Below are positions 1 through 7,728 of a stretch of 24,805 nucleotides of DNA, in pieces. The translations under genes were made by a program, and so were the position numbers. This DNA is from Bodo saltans. Taxonomy: Eukaryota > Euglenozoa > Kinetoplastea > Eubodonida > Bodonidae. Under the pieces are notes generated by a model, which did not search any database, was not told the DNA's origin, and saw nothing but the letters and a program-made list of their open reading frames with translations. Position 1 is the stretch's first letter. Each line of letters opens with the position of its first letter. The stretch covers positions 9,199-34,003 of the forward strand of contig CYKH01002155.1 in assembly GCA_001460835.1 (NCBI GenBank), given 5' to 3'.

Positions 1-64
1 CACGTTCACCGCTGTAAACCGCAAGGCGAGCGGTACCTCCTTCTCCTCGTTCTTCTTTCGTTCA

Positions 65-158
65 TTTTTTTTTTTTTTTGCTGTCAACGATAATTATTTG
101 ATGATGCTGAATGCAAAAAAGATCATTTCCTTTGCTATTCGCCATAGTTTTTTTGGAG
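65..158 (+). promoter_or_regulatory. polypyrimidine tract and candidate trans-splice acceptors of the exonuclease gene
   Basis: A T run (65-79) preceded by a CT-rich stretch is followed by no AG until 120-121. Further pyrimidine-rich sequence leads to AGs at 146-147 and 157-158. Under the kinetoplastid rule (first AGs after the tract accept the spliced leader), the ATGs at 101, 104 and 111 would be removed from the mRNA. The ATG at 165 then becomes the first usable start. The rule is established for kinetoplastids; its use here is an inference. Confidence 0.45.
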
Positions 159-164
159 TTTAAC

Positions 165-2300
165 ATGCCACGCATTCCGCCTCACAAGCGCAGCCGCAGT
201 CCCAGCACTGCAGGCGCTCAAGATTCAGATTCGCACATTCGCGCACATGCCACTGCACCGTCACCACATCACCACAGCACAGCTGCGCCAGCGAAAGCGT
301 CACCCTCAACAAGGCCCTCTCCCCCTGTCTACAGCATCAAAGCATCGCCCCTTCCCGTGCCGAAGCGTCAAGGGTCCAGCTCGCCTCGTATGGCACCAAT
401 GCTGCCCCCCACTTCCGGATTGACCTCCTCCGCCTTTACGTGCCCAGAGATTACGTTTCACATCGAGGCCGCACGCACAAGCAACACGTTAAATCCCCGC
501 GACGTTGCCAACTTGATGCTGTGGGCAGTGCCTACCACCGTACCTCTCGTAGAAAGCCCAAAGTGGTGTTTTCTCAAGAGCAGAAGTTATGTCAAAGGTG
601 TGGTGACAATTTACTGCAACGGTATTTCCTATGATACCATCATGAACACAGGCTGCGGGATTTCCGCCGACGCGTCTGAGAAGTCGTGGCATGAGGCAAT
701 CGGAGAAAAGATATTGTTCCCTTTTCGAAGAGGTTGCTGCCATGCACGGAACAACGAAGTGTGCCACGTTCCTATTTGGGTGCCGAGTCAAAACAATCGT
801 CTGGAGTTGGACTTATTCCTACGAACTCAAAGCAACAGAAGGACCTCCACGGCACCTAGGCGCTCCTTGATTGACGTGGCGAAGGAGGTGGCGTCGTCTG
901 CAGCTGCGGGAACACTTGTGGACAATCCTTCTCCACCACCGACCGTTGCTGCTGCTGAAAGCGACTCTGCGCGTGATCAAGTGGAACCGAAGCAGTGCAC
1001 CGATCAGTTAGCGAACTCCAAGTTTCATGATGTGGAGGCACTCCTCTCGTACTCTCTCACAATGGAGGCCAACCTTCCCCAACTGATGGAATTAAGATTC
1101 ACAGTGGAAGTGCCAGAAGTGTCAGAAGGGCAACCGTCTCCACGTTGGCGCCGCTTCCTGCCCCCTTCTCATACACCTTCGTCTTCCTCCTCAACTTTGT
1201 CATCGCCCAAGATCTTTGCATTCGATTGTGAGATGGTGTTGGTGGATGACAACGTGTCTGCATTAGCCCGATGTACATTAGTGCAACTACCCTCAGAGGA
1301 GGTCGTGCTGGATATTCTCGTCAAGCCGCAAGAGCCGATCATTGACTACGTGACGAGGTTTAGTGGCATTACGGAGGAAATGCTTGGTCCCGTAACGACA
1401 ACACTTGCAGATGCGCAGGATGCACTCATGCAGTTCATTGATACCGAGACATTTGTCATTGGCCACAGTCTTGAGAATGACTTTAAGGCGTGCTGCATGC
1501 TGCCAAATTGTCGCGTGCTGGACACCACGCATCTGTTTCCCCATCCTGCTGGCCCTCCCTACAAGAATGCACTGCGCTACCTTGCCCAATCGTACTTGAA
1601 GCGTACTATTCAGCGTGGGGAGCACGACTCTGCAGAAGACGCATTGACCGCTGCTCATTTAGTGGAGTTGAAGCTCATTCACGGGCCTAACTTTGGCATG
1701 AGCAGCAGAGTAAACATTTTATCGTTGTTCCCCACTCACATCTGCAATGACCCTAGCGCTGCGGAGATTTTCAAGAGCGCCTCTGCACCCATTGTGCTTA
1801 CGCTCTTTGATGATGTGGCATCAATGAAGTCCTACGCAGCGGCTCAATGCAATCTGGTCAAGGCAAGCAACGACGACGACGCCGTCAAGAAATCTGTCAA
1901 ACACTTTCAAAAGATGGAGCGGGATATCCTTGCACAACAATCCTCCTCGTCCTCCTCTGGCGGCAGTGCCGAACATCAGCAGGCGGCGGCTGTGTTTGTG
2001 TCGTTTGTTCACTTGCAGGAGTGCGCCATGTCTTCAGTGTGTGACGATGTTCCGGCAGAATTGGAGAAGGCAGAGGCCATTAACACTCGCCTGATGTCGA
2101 TTGTCAACGCTGTGCCAGACGACACGTTGATCAACATCATTGCCGCGAATTGCCGGCCTGGCAATGGGAATCAACTTTCTAAAGCTCACGGAATGCTCTT
2201 CTCCTTCGTGAAGGACAAAAAAGGACGAGGCCCTCCCAACCCTGGCCCTGTAGCAGGCGATGGCAGCTTGTCGCAGCAGTCTGGTTGCCAGCAGTCGTAA
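165..2300 (+). CDS. REXO/Rex-type DEDDh 3'-5' RNA exonuclease
   Basis: Predicted 711-residue protein. The exonuclease core spans about residues 350-510 and carries the DEDDh catalytic set: Asp354 and Glu356 in FDCEM, Asp439 in GHSLENDF, His487 and Asp492 in HDSAED. This order and spacing is that of the RNase T/REXO1-REXO5/Rex1 family, which trims 3' ends of stable RNAs (5S rRNA, tRNA, snRNA/snoRNA) in the nucleus. Ahead of the core, around residues 115-190, lies a segment with PKWCFLKSRSYVKGVV that resembles the conserved pre-domain of Rex1/REXO5-like proteins. The N-terminus is basic and Ser/Pro-rich (PPHKRSRSP), which suits nuclear targeting. The C-terminal 200 residues are unassigned. The ATG at 165 is preferred over the in-frame ATG at 111 because likely splice acceptors lie between them. 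Exact RNA substrate cannot be told from sequence. Confidence 0.85.
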   Translation: MPRIPPHKRSRSPSTAGAQDSDSHIRAHATAPSPHHHSTAAPAKASPSTRPSPPVYSIKASPLPVPKRQGSSSPRMAPMLPPTSGLTSSAFTCPEITFHIEAARTSNTLNPRDVANLMLWAVPTTVPLVESPKWCFLKSRSYVKGVVTIYCNGISYDTIMNTGCGISADASEKSWHEAIGEKILFPFRRGCCHARNNEVCHVPIWVPSQNNRLELDLFLRTQSNRRTSTAPRRSLIDVAKEVASSAAAGTLVDNPSPPPTVAAAESDSARDQVEPKQCTDQLANSKFHDVEALLSYSLTMEANLPQLMELRFTVEVPEVSEGQPSPRWRRFLPPSHTPSSSSSTLSSPKIFAFDCEMVLVDDNVSALARCTLVQLPSEEVVLDILVKPQEPIIDYVTRFSGITEEMLGPVTTTLADAQDALMQFIDTETFVIGHSLENDFKACCMLPNCRVLDTTHLFPHPAGPPYKNALRYLAQSYLKRTIQRGEHDSAEDALTAAHLVELKLIHGPNFGMSSRVNILSLFPTHICNDPSAAEIFKSASAPIVLTLFDDVASMKSYAAAQCNLVKASNDDDAVKKSVKHFQKMERDILAQQSSSSSSGGSAEHQQAAAVFVSFVHLQECAMSSVCDDVPAELEKAEAINTRLMSIVNAVPDDTLINIIAANCRPGNGNQLSKAHGMLFSFVKDKKGRGPPNPGPVAGDGSLSQQSGCQQS

Positions 2301-2480
2301 CAGACATTTCAACCGGTTAATGAAACTCCTTTGTTTACGAGTAAAACATGTTGTCCCTTGAGTTCCACAGAAAACGAATAACCGTTTCCTCATTTGCACC
2401 AATACTCCGTTCTTTTGTGTTTCTTTTTCGGTCATCTAAACAGAAAAGCAAACCAGATAACAGTTTTGCACACAGTGTAT

Positions 2481-2491
2481 TTTTTTTTTAG
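2481..2491 (+). promoter_or_regulatory. candidate trans-splice acceptor, copy 1
   Basis: A run of nine T residues ends in AG at 2490-2491, with a second AG at 2499-2500, upstream of the ATG at 2524. Typical polypyrimidine-AG geometry with a 33-base leader. Confidence 0.4.
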
Positions 2492-2523
2492 CGAATTTAG
2501 GGAAAATACTCTTTTCTTTTTTC

Positions 2524-2869
2524 ATGGCGCACTTGATGCGTCGGCTTAGCACAGTTGGTCGAGGTAACATCCTTGCCCCAACTAGCTCTGATGCCTCCAA
2601 AGCAAAGCAGTGCACGTATTTTTCTTTAGCGAATTTAGGACAAATATTCTTCTTTTCCATGGCACACTTGATGCGTCGGCTTAGCACAGTTGGTCGAGGC
2701 AACATCCTTGCCCCAACTAGCTCTGATGCCTCCGTTCTGGAACGGCAAGAAGCCGCACTGTATCATGTCCGAGAGAAACTAATGGGGCGGCAAGAGTCCT
2801 GCAGTGCCATCGTTTTGTCCGCGAGCACCTTGTCACGCACGATCATGTCCACCCAAATGCAGAGCAGGG
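2524..2869 (+). CDS. 5' exon-like segment (frame 1) of a frame-broken coiled-coil gene
   Basis: Open frame from the duplicated starts (ATG 2524 or 2659) to the first frame break. It encodes MAHLMRRLSTVGRGN..., repeated once, then LERQEAALYHVREKLMGRQ and a Ser-rich stretch ending at MSTQMQSR. Past 2869 the frame runs on to a stop at 3112-3114 but reads as noise (Arg/Cys-rich), while frame 2 takes up protein-like sequence. The change of frame falls exactly at the 25-base tandem duplication 2845-2894. Function unknown; the basic Ser/Arg-containing N-terminus could be a targeting peptide. Confidence 0.5.
2617..2629 (+). promoter_or_regulatory. candidate trans-splice acceptor, copy 2
   Basis: A shorter tract (TATTTTTCTTTAG) ends in AG at 2628-2629, 30 bases before the ATG at 2659. 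It is the duplicate of the acceptor at 2490. Use of this site would remove the first duplicate start and yield a protein lacking 45 N-terminal residues. Confidence 0.4.
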
Positions 2870-2894
2870 ATGTCCACCCAAATGCAGAGCAGGG
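2845..2894 (+). repeat. perfect 25-base tandem duplication that shifts the reading frame
   Basis: The unit ATGTCCACCCAAATGCAGAG plus CAGGG occurs at 2845-2869 and again at 2870-2894 with no mismatch. Being 25 bases (one more than a multiple of three), it moves the coding frame from frame 1 to frame 2. Counting through a single copy would leave frame 1 joined directly to frame 2 with no stop. Each copy begins with ATG, so 2870 could also serve as a start for the downstream part. Confidence 0.95.
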
Positions 2895-3451
2895 GCTGGT
2901 CGGTCGGCACGGCCAACCACCTCGCCGACGCCACTGCCATCATGCACGCACAGATCGCCAAAGCAACAGCGCGGGGCTTGAGCGTTGCCCGTGTTGCGGA
3001 GACGGGCGCTACAATGGACGACAGTCCGCAGTACAGCGCCTCGGGATTCCGCATCAAGTTCGCGAGTGCGGATGCAGTGGCGCGCCTCATCGTCGTAGAC
3101 TGCTTTGCGCATGAGCCCCTTGAGGAGGTTGTCCGTCATATCAGACTCCTCGATGCCCAGTACAAACTGAACACGATCATCTGCTTCCTCACCACCCCCC
3201 GGCCAACAGAGGGGCAGGGGTTTGTGATTGCCCCCAGTCAACTCTTGACGCTAGCAGACGCTTATGATACCGGAGTGGATTTGGTCATTCCCACCCACTT
3301 TGATCAATCTGTAGTGGAGTTCCTTACGGAAGTGTTTCTTTCCTCCTCTGGCAGGTACATGAAGGGCGGTGGTACATCGGCGACAACGTCCATCGGCGAC
3401 GACGTCGAACTTCTCACAAATCCGAAGTTTGTTGTTAGACGTAACGGATAG
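2870..3451 (+). CDS. middle segment (frame 2), possible degenerate Ras-like GTPase domain
   Basis: Frame 2 encodes 193 residues from the ATG at 2870 to a TAG at 3449-3451. The stretch RLIVVDCFAHEPLEEVVRHI, then KLNTIICFL, then LLTLADAYDTGVDLVIPT and VVEFLTEVFLSS follows the strand-helix rhythm of the second half of a small Ras/Rab-like GTPase. The usual NKxD position reads FLTTP, and no clear P-loop is visible before it, so any such domain would be a pseudoGTPase. This is a by-eye resemblance. The segment ends inside the next frame: the coiled-coil ORF opens at 3363 without an ATG, so this is probably one gene with the flanking pieces. Confidence 0.5.
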   Translation: MSTQMQSRGWSVGTANHLADATAIMHAQIAKATARGLSVARVAETGATMDDSPQYSASGFRIKFASADAVARLIVVDCFAHEPLEEVVRHIRLLDAQYKLNTIICFLTTPRPTEGQGFVIAPSQLLTLADAYDTGVDLVIPTHFDQSVVEFLTEVFLSSSGRYMKGGGTSATTSIGDDVELLTNPKFVVRRNG

Positions 3452-6400
3452 AAACCAACACCCCGGGCAGCAACTGCACAACACAAAAGATGTGACTGGG
3501 GGTGTGCCTAACTTAGAGGGCTTCGCAGTGACCAGCCGCAAGATCGGCCTCGATGAGGATCGGCTGGAAGAGGAAGTGAGCGAAGCGCAGCGCCGAGAAG
3601 AAAAGAAGCGGGAGCTAAAGCGACAGTTTCTACTCCAACGAGAAAAGGCAGCCAACGTCATTGACACCAACCCAGAATACATTTCTCTGCTGAGCAAGTA
3701 CGAGATCTGTCTTCGCCAGCTGAGCTCAAATAAAGAGAAGATCGCAGACTTGAACGCGACCATTGAAACGATGAATGGGGAGAAGGAGAACCTTCGACAG
3801 ACTATTGCCGATGAACAGGCGGAGACGGAGCGGCTTAAAGAACTCCTTAGTGCGTATCAAAGCCGTGAGGATTCGACGGGGAAGGAGCGAGGCACCCCCG
3901 CCTTCCACAATCAATTAGTGCAGCGAGAGCAACGCATCGCCGTATTAGAAAAGGAGTCGGTTGGCTTTAAGGCCAAGTACGAAGCGACCAAAAAGCAGCT
4001 TGATGACACTGCTGCACGCCTTGAACGCATCAACAAAGAAAACGATGAAGCAAAGCGGCATATCATTAATTTGAACAAACGGTTTGAAAATCGCCTCCGC
4101 GCGCTTGGCGTCACAGGAGTAATCGACCTGGATGAAGAAGTCCACAAACAAAATGAGCAAGTCAATGCGCTCAAGCAGGATGTGTATAAGTGGACGCGTC
4201 GCACCACCGTCATGCGGCTGCGCATGGAGGCCAAAGAGGTGGACCATATGGAGCAGCACGATGTGGACGGGTTTGGTCGCACAGCTGGCGCCATCATTGG
4301 AGGCTTTACACAGATGATGTCCAAGGACCAAATGAGAGAGTTGTTGAATGCAAGGAAAGCCGCCACGTACAGCACACCCCGTCAAGGGTCGTTGTCTGCG
4401 AGCCCTCCAAAGGATCTTCTTGGGCTGACGCCTCCGCTCCAGTCGACATCATTTTCTGTGACCCCACAGGAGCTTCCCATCATCGGGAAACTACCTCCAC
4501 GACAACAGGACGAATCTCGAATGTCAGTCGTGAGTGTTGGGTCCGACCCGTCTGGTTCCGCAGAGACTGATGTTCCCTCCTTCTTAACTGCCTTTGGCGG
4601 TATGTCTGCATTGCAATTCAACGATATGACGGCTCCCACCACCAACAACGATCGTGAACTGTGCGACTTGCTGGTGGAAGAGGCTTCCAAAGCTGTGTCA
4701 GAAGGCGATGCGGTCATCTCATCTGTCAAGGACCAGAATAAGATGTTTGCTGAGATGCGTCAGAAGCAACAGGCGGAGAACATTGGTCTGGGTAAGATTA
4801 GGGCATCCTCCATGTTCGCTGACCCTCAGCTAGCAAGACGGCGCCTTTCCCCAGCTGTGGTGAGTCCCCCTTCGGAAGCGGCTATCAAGTGGGCGACCAA
4901 CAACACCACCCAGCGGGCAGAAGAGACACTGACCTCATTACAGTCCATTTCGGATCGCATTGGGGCTGAACTTGCAGCGCTCGTCCAGTCAGCGGAGTTG
5001 GCCAACCGGAACGAAGAGCAGAACAGAAAGCATCTCGACGTCGCGGTGCACGACTTTATGCACCTTTCTCGAGCTGCACCGGTTCCTACCTACGAGGCCG
5101 TCTTGCAGAAGCTGCGCTCGTACACTGCGGGCGAAGTCCAGAAACGAGAGCGGAATCTTGCCAGCGGCACGCTGCGCGCAGAAGAGCTGGAGCGTGTGGC
5201 CTCAGAGTTTGCTCGGTGGCAAGTGATCCTTGATGAAGTCGATGAAAAATTGTCTTCATTTGCAAGATCTCGCGAGTCTGGTTCAACCGATCAGCGCAGA
5301 AGAGAGCAATTAGAGCAGCAGCTCGACGTGCTGGAAGCCAAGGCGATGCGCCTCATCCCTGAACTTACGGTCACGAGGGACCCCTCCAACTACGTCGCCA
5401 CCCAGAAGGAGATTTTCGTCCTTCGGCGAGAACTTAAGAAGTTGCCTGGTGGACGCCTGAAGATAAAACGTGGGGCACTCTCTCCAAGGTCGCCCCCTGC
5501 ACTCAATGCAAGTATCGCTCTGGGGATGGGCGCCTCCCTGGGTGCCGCCGCTGCCGCTGGTCTTATGGACAGCACTTCATCGACAGGCAGTGGCGGCTCA
5601 TCTCAGCCCACCGGCCCTGCGGCTGATGAGCCGCTTTCCATTCTTGATGTTGCGGAGAAGGCGCTCACCGCTCACCTTGAAGCAACCCGCATCGCGACAG
5701 CAGACCCTGAAGCCCCCCGTCACGCGGTGCATCGCCGTTCCACTGCACTTGTTGGTGAACTTCAGAGTTTGCAGTCAGTGATGGCGCAGAGTGGCGCATT
5801 GCTGGAAAGCTCATTCCAATCGGTTGAGTTGGGGCGTCAAGCTGCCGCGAATCTGAACACAAGCGCACACGACGCTGAGGTGGACACGAATGAGAAGCCG
5901 TTTAGCACGCCTGATCGTGAAACACCATTATCGCCTCCTAAGGCGCATCATGCTATGTTCGCCCCTGGAACTCCTGGAGTTGCTGGGGCTCCCACAGCGA
6001 ACAACGGTGCAATGCATAACGTCGCCGCGGATATGCTGCAACGATTCCGCTCGTACAGCGTGGTAAAGAAAGGTCAGCTGAATCACAGCGGCGGATCCAC
6101 TGCCTCCTCGTACAACGCCGCAACGGTCTCTTCCTCGAACAACACCATGGGGCTACGCGACCTTGTCGGCGGTATCAGGACAATGGTGCAAGCAAAGCTG
6201 GACGCCGCTCAAGAAAGCGTGCAGCAAATCTCTCAACAAGTGAGGGACGATGTGAAGGGAGTGCTTGGGGAGACAAGCGCTTTCGGAGAGCTGAACTTCC
6301 GTCACATTGAAGCGCTGTTCGAGCAGACCAAAGATATCAACACCCCAACTGTCCTGTACCAGCTGATCCTGGTGTACCACCGAGACGTGGTGCGGCTCCT

Positions 6401-7550
6401 TCGGCAGTTGCGGAAACGGACGTCTCTTACGAGTGTGAACATCATTGACGCGCATCATCTTCAGAAGCAACTTTTGAAGGAAAACCGACCGTTGACAAAA
6501 TCACAAGCGGATAATATTCCATTTATCCTTTCCGTCGACGCGGCACAAGTGGCACGTTTTGCAGACTACTTTGAGAGGGAGACAGAGATGCTCGTCAAGG
6601 AGGGCATTTCACGCCTTCAGCGGCATGTGGAAGAAGTCTCTGCCAAGAACTTAAACGTGGATATCAAATCGCTTCATGTGGCGGAGCATCATCGTGCTCG
6701 TTCCACGAGTATCTCGGATGGGGCACCCACAGCTGTGCAGTCCCCACAGACCACATCCCTTCCTACCTCTACGAAGGTGTCGCGGAGGCCGTCCATGGAC
6801 ACACGCGGCTCGAAGGAACTCGCTGCCCTCCCTCTCAAACAGCACGGTGGGCTGTCCGATGAGCTGTCCTTTGCCATCCCTGCAGAATCTGTGCAGACGG
6901 CCTCGTCCAACGTGTCTCCTGTCGATGCAAACGCGGTCGCCAGAGGGGCGCACCCATCGCATCGAGGCAAGTATCACGTCGACGTCCCACAAGCATCGTC
7001 GTCTCATCAGTTGCAACCTTTCCCTACCCATGAGCCACTCAGTGCGAGGAGACCTTCTGCGGATGAAGTGCAACAGTCCACCGCACTCCTTCTCGGCGTG
7101 GACCAGCAGCAGCAGCATGTTGTCAACAACGCACGATTGAAGCAACTGGTCGCCTCGGCTATGCGAATCGGTACTCCACGCCTTCCAGCTTCAGGTGCAC
7201 AGCAGGCAGTGCTCTCCACAACTTTATTTGGGAGTGCCCCGATGGATCCGCATTACAACAACGGAGAGCTAGTAGATCCCCAAAGTGTGATTTACCTCCC
7301 GAGGACTCCTGCCATCTCCCAACCCTCCCGTCCAGCCATGGCACGTAAACATGAACTGACGACCAGCAGGCAGCGGCTCATTGACGACGCAATGCATCGG
7401 ATCATGATGCACTCTGCTGGCAATAGTGGTGGGGGCGCAGCACAATTGCCGCACCTCCCTGATTGGTCATCGAGAATTCCACCTCCCTCTCGACAACGAA
7501 TGCTCCAGCAGCAGCAGCAGCAGCAGCCTCATGGTCAGGGGATCAAATAA
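3369..7550 (+). CDS. large coiled-coil protein of unknown function (frame 3, main body)
   Basis: The frame is open from 3363 to TAA at 7548-7550, about 1390 residues. It has no ATG until 3771, yet residues before that point (GLDEDRLEEEVSEAQRREEK, then a long Glu/Lys/Arg heptad region) are plainly coding. The body therefore most likely continues the segments upstream, giving about 1600 residues in total. Coiled coil runs roughly through residues 55-310 of this ORF. Further helical, Glu/Gln-rich regions occur around 540-720 and 980-1120, separated by Ser/Pro/Gly-rich disordered linkers. The C-terminus is low complexity and ends in a seven-Gln run. Such long coiled-coil proteins in flagellates are often cytoskeletal, basal-body or flagellar, but nothing in the sequence fixes this. 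If translated on its own, the start would be ATG 3771. Confidence 0.75.
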   Translation: MVHRRQRPSATTSNFSQIRSLLLDVTDRNQHPGQQLHNTKDVTGGVPNLEGFAVTSRKIGLDEDRLEEEVSEAQRREEKKRELKRQFLLQREKAANVIDTNPEYISLLSKYEICLRQLSSNKEKIADLNATIETMNGEKENLRQTIADEQAETERLKELLSAYQSREDSTGKERGTPAFHNQLVQREQRIAVLEKESVGFKAKYEATKKQLDDTAARLERINKENDEAKRHIINLNKRFENRLRALGVTGVIDLDEEVHKQNEQVNALKQDVYKWTRRTTVMRLRMEAKEVDHMEQHDVDGFGRTAGAIIGGFTQMMSKDQMRELLNARKAATYSTPRQGSLSASPPKDLLGLTPPLQSTSFSVTPQELPIIGKLPPRQQDESRMSVVSVGSDPSGSAETDVPSFLTAFGGMSALQFNDMTAPTTNNDRELCDLLVEEASKAVSEGDAVISSVKDQNKMFAEMRQKQQAENIGLGKIRASSMFADPQLARRRLSPAVVSPPSEAAIKWATNNTTQRAEETLTSLQSISDRIGAELAALVQSAELANRNEEQNRKHLDVAVHDFMHLSRAAPVPTYEAVLQKLRSYTAGEVQKRERNLASGTLRAEELERVASEFARWQVILDEVDEKLSSFARSRESGSTDQRRREQLEQQLDVLEAKAMRLIPELTVTRDPSNYVATQKEIFVLRRELKKLPGGRLKIKRGALSPRSPPALNASIALGMGASLGAAAAAGLMDSTSSTGSGGSSQPTGPAADEPLSILDVAEKALTAHLEATRIATADPEAPRHAVHRRSTALVGELQSLQSVMAQSGALLESSFQSVELGRQAAANLNTSAHDAEVDTNEKPFSTPDRETPLSPPKAHHAMFAPGTPGVAGAPTANNGAMHNVAADMLQRFRSYSVVKKGQLNHSGGSTASSYNAATVSSSNNTMGLRDLVGGIRTMVQAKLDAAQESVQQISQQVRDDVKGVLGETSAFGELNFRHIEALFEQTKDINTPTVLYQLILVYHRDVVRLLRQLRKRTSLTSVNIIDAHHLQKQLLKENRPLTKSQADNIPFILSVDAAQVARFADYFERETEMLVKEGISRLQRHVEEVSAKNLNVDIKSLHVAEHHRARSTSISDGAPTAVQSPQTTSLPTSTKVSRRPSMDTRGSKELAALPLKQHGGLSDELSFAIPAESVQTASSNVSPVDANAVARGAHPSHRGKYHVDVPQASSSHQLQPFPTHEPLSARRPSADEVQQSTALLLGVDQQQQHVVNNARLKQLVASAMRIGTPRLPASGAQQAVLSTTLFGSAPMDPHYNNGELVDPQSVIYLPRTPAISQPSRPAMARKHELTTSRQRLIDDAMHRIMMHSAGNSGGGAAQLPHLPDWSSRIPPPSRQRMLQQQQQQQPHGQGIK
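3375..3406 (+). repeat. 16-base tandem duplication at the second frame change
   Basis: CATCGGCGACAACGTC (3375-3390) is followed at once by CATCGGCGACGACGTC (3391-3406), one mismatch. Sixteen bases is one more than a multiple of three. Counting through one copy only carries frame 2 into frame 3, the frame of the long coiled-coil ORF, without a stop. A single-base indel nearer 3440 would do the same, so the repeat is the leading but not the only explanation. Confidence 0.8.
7506..7526 (+). repeat. (CAG)7 microsatellite coding for polyglutamine
   Basis: Seven CAG codons in frame near the 3' end of the coiled-coil gene, encoding the Gln run just before PHGQGIK. Likely length-polymorphic. Confidence 0.9.
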
Positions 7551-7609
7551 ATGTGTGTGTATACGTCGCCTATGTACAATGACAACTTTGCAGTACACAG
7601 TGACGTGAA

Positions 7610-7703
7610 GGATATCCTTTTTGTTTTCTTTTGATTCTCGTGTTGATCATTCCCTCAATTTCCTCGTGTTTTTGCACAAAACCCTTCGAACTTGCGATAC
7701 GAG
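7610..7703 (+). promoter_or_regulatory. polypyrimidine tract and trans-splice acceptor of IDH gene
   Basis: A T/C-rich stretch (TTTTTGTTTTCTTTTG, then TTCCCTCAATTTCCTCGTG) contains no AG until 7702-7703, 25 bases before the IDH ATG at 7729. The clean gap between tract and first AG makes this one of the clearest acceptors in the window. Confidence 0.55.
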
Positions 7704-7728
7704 TAACCTCTTAACCAAACTCGAAACA

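Larger units (their letters stand above)
2474..2733 (+). repeat. tandem duplication of splice acceptor, start codon and first codons
   Basis: Two imperfect copies lie at about 2474-2598 and 2609-2733. Each holds a pyrimidine tract, the string TTTAGCGAATTTAGG, a second pyrimidine stretch, an ATG (2524 and 2659) and 25 nearly identical codons (MAHLMRRLSTVGRGN...). The ATGs are 135 bases apart, so the copies are in frame. Copies differ by several substitutions and a 3-base indel upstream of the ATG, so this is not a fresh duplication or a simple assembly stutter. Confidence 0.9.

Noticed and set aside
111-164. Longer N-terminus of the exonuclease starting at ATG 111
   Set aside because: Likely splice-acceptor AGs (120-121, 146-147, 157-158) lie downstream of that ATG, and the added residues are hydrophobic and unlike the nuclear-type N-terminus that follows.
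2869-3451. Spliceosomal introns as the cause of the frame changes in the coiled-coil gene
   Set aside because: No plausible GT...AG intron removes the breaks while keeping the protein-like sequence on both sides; the tandem duplications explain the shifts directly.
7621-7728. N-terminal extension of IDH
   Set aside because: The extension starts with TTG and spans the pyrimidine tract and acceptor AG; the ATG at 7729 opens a good mitochondrial presequence.
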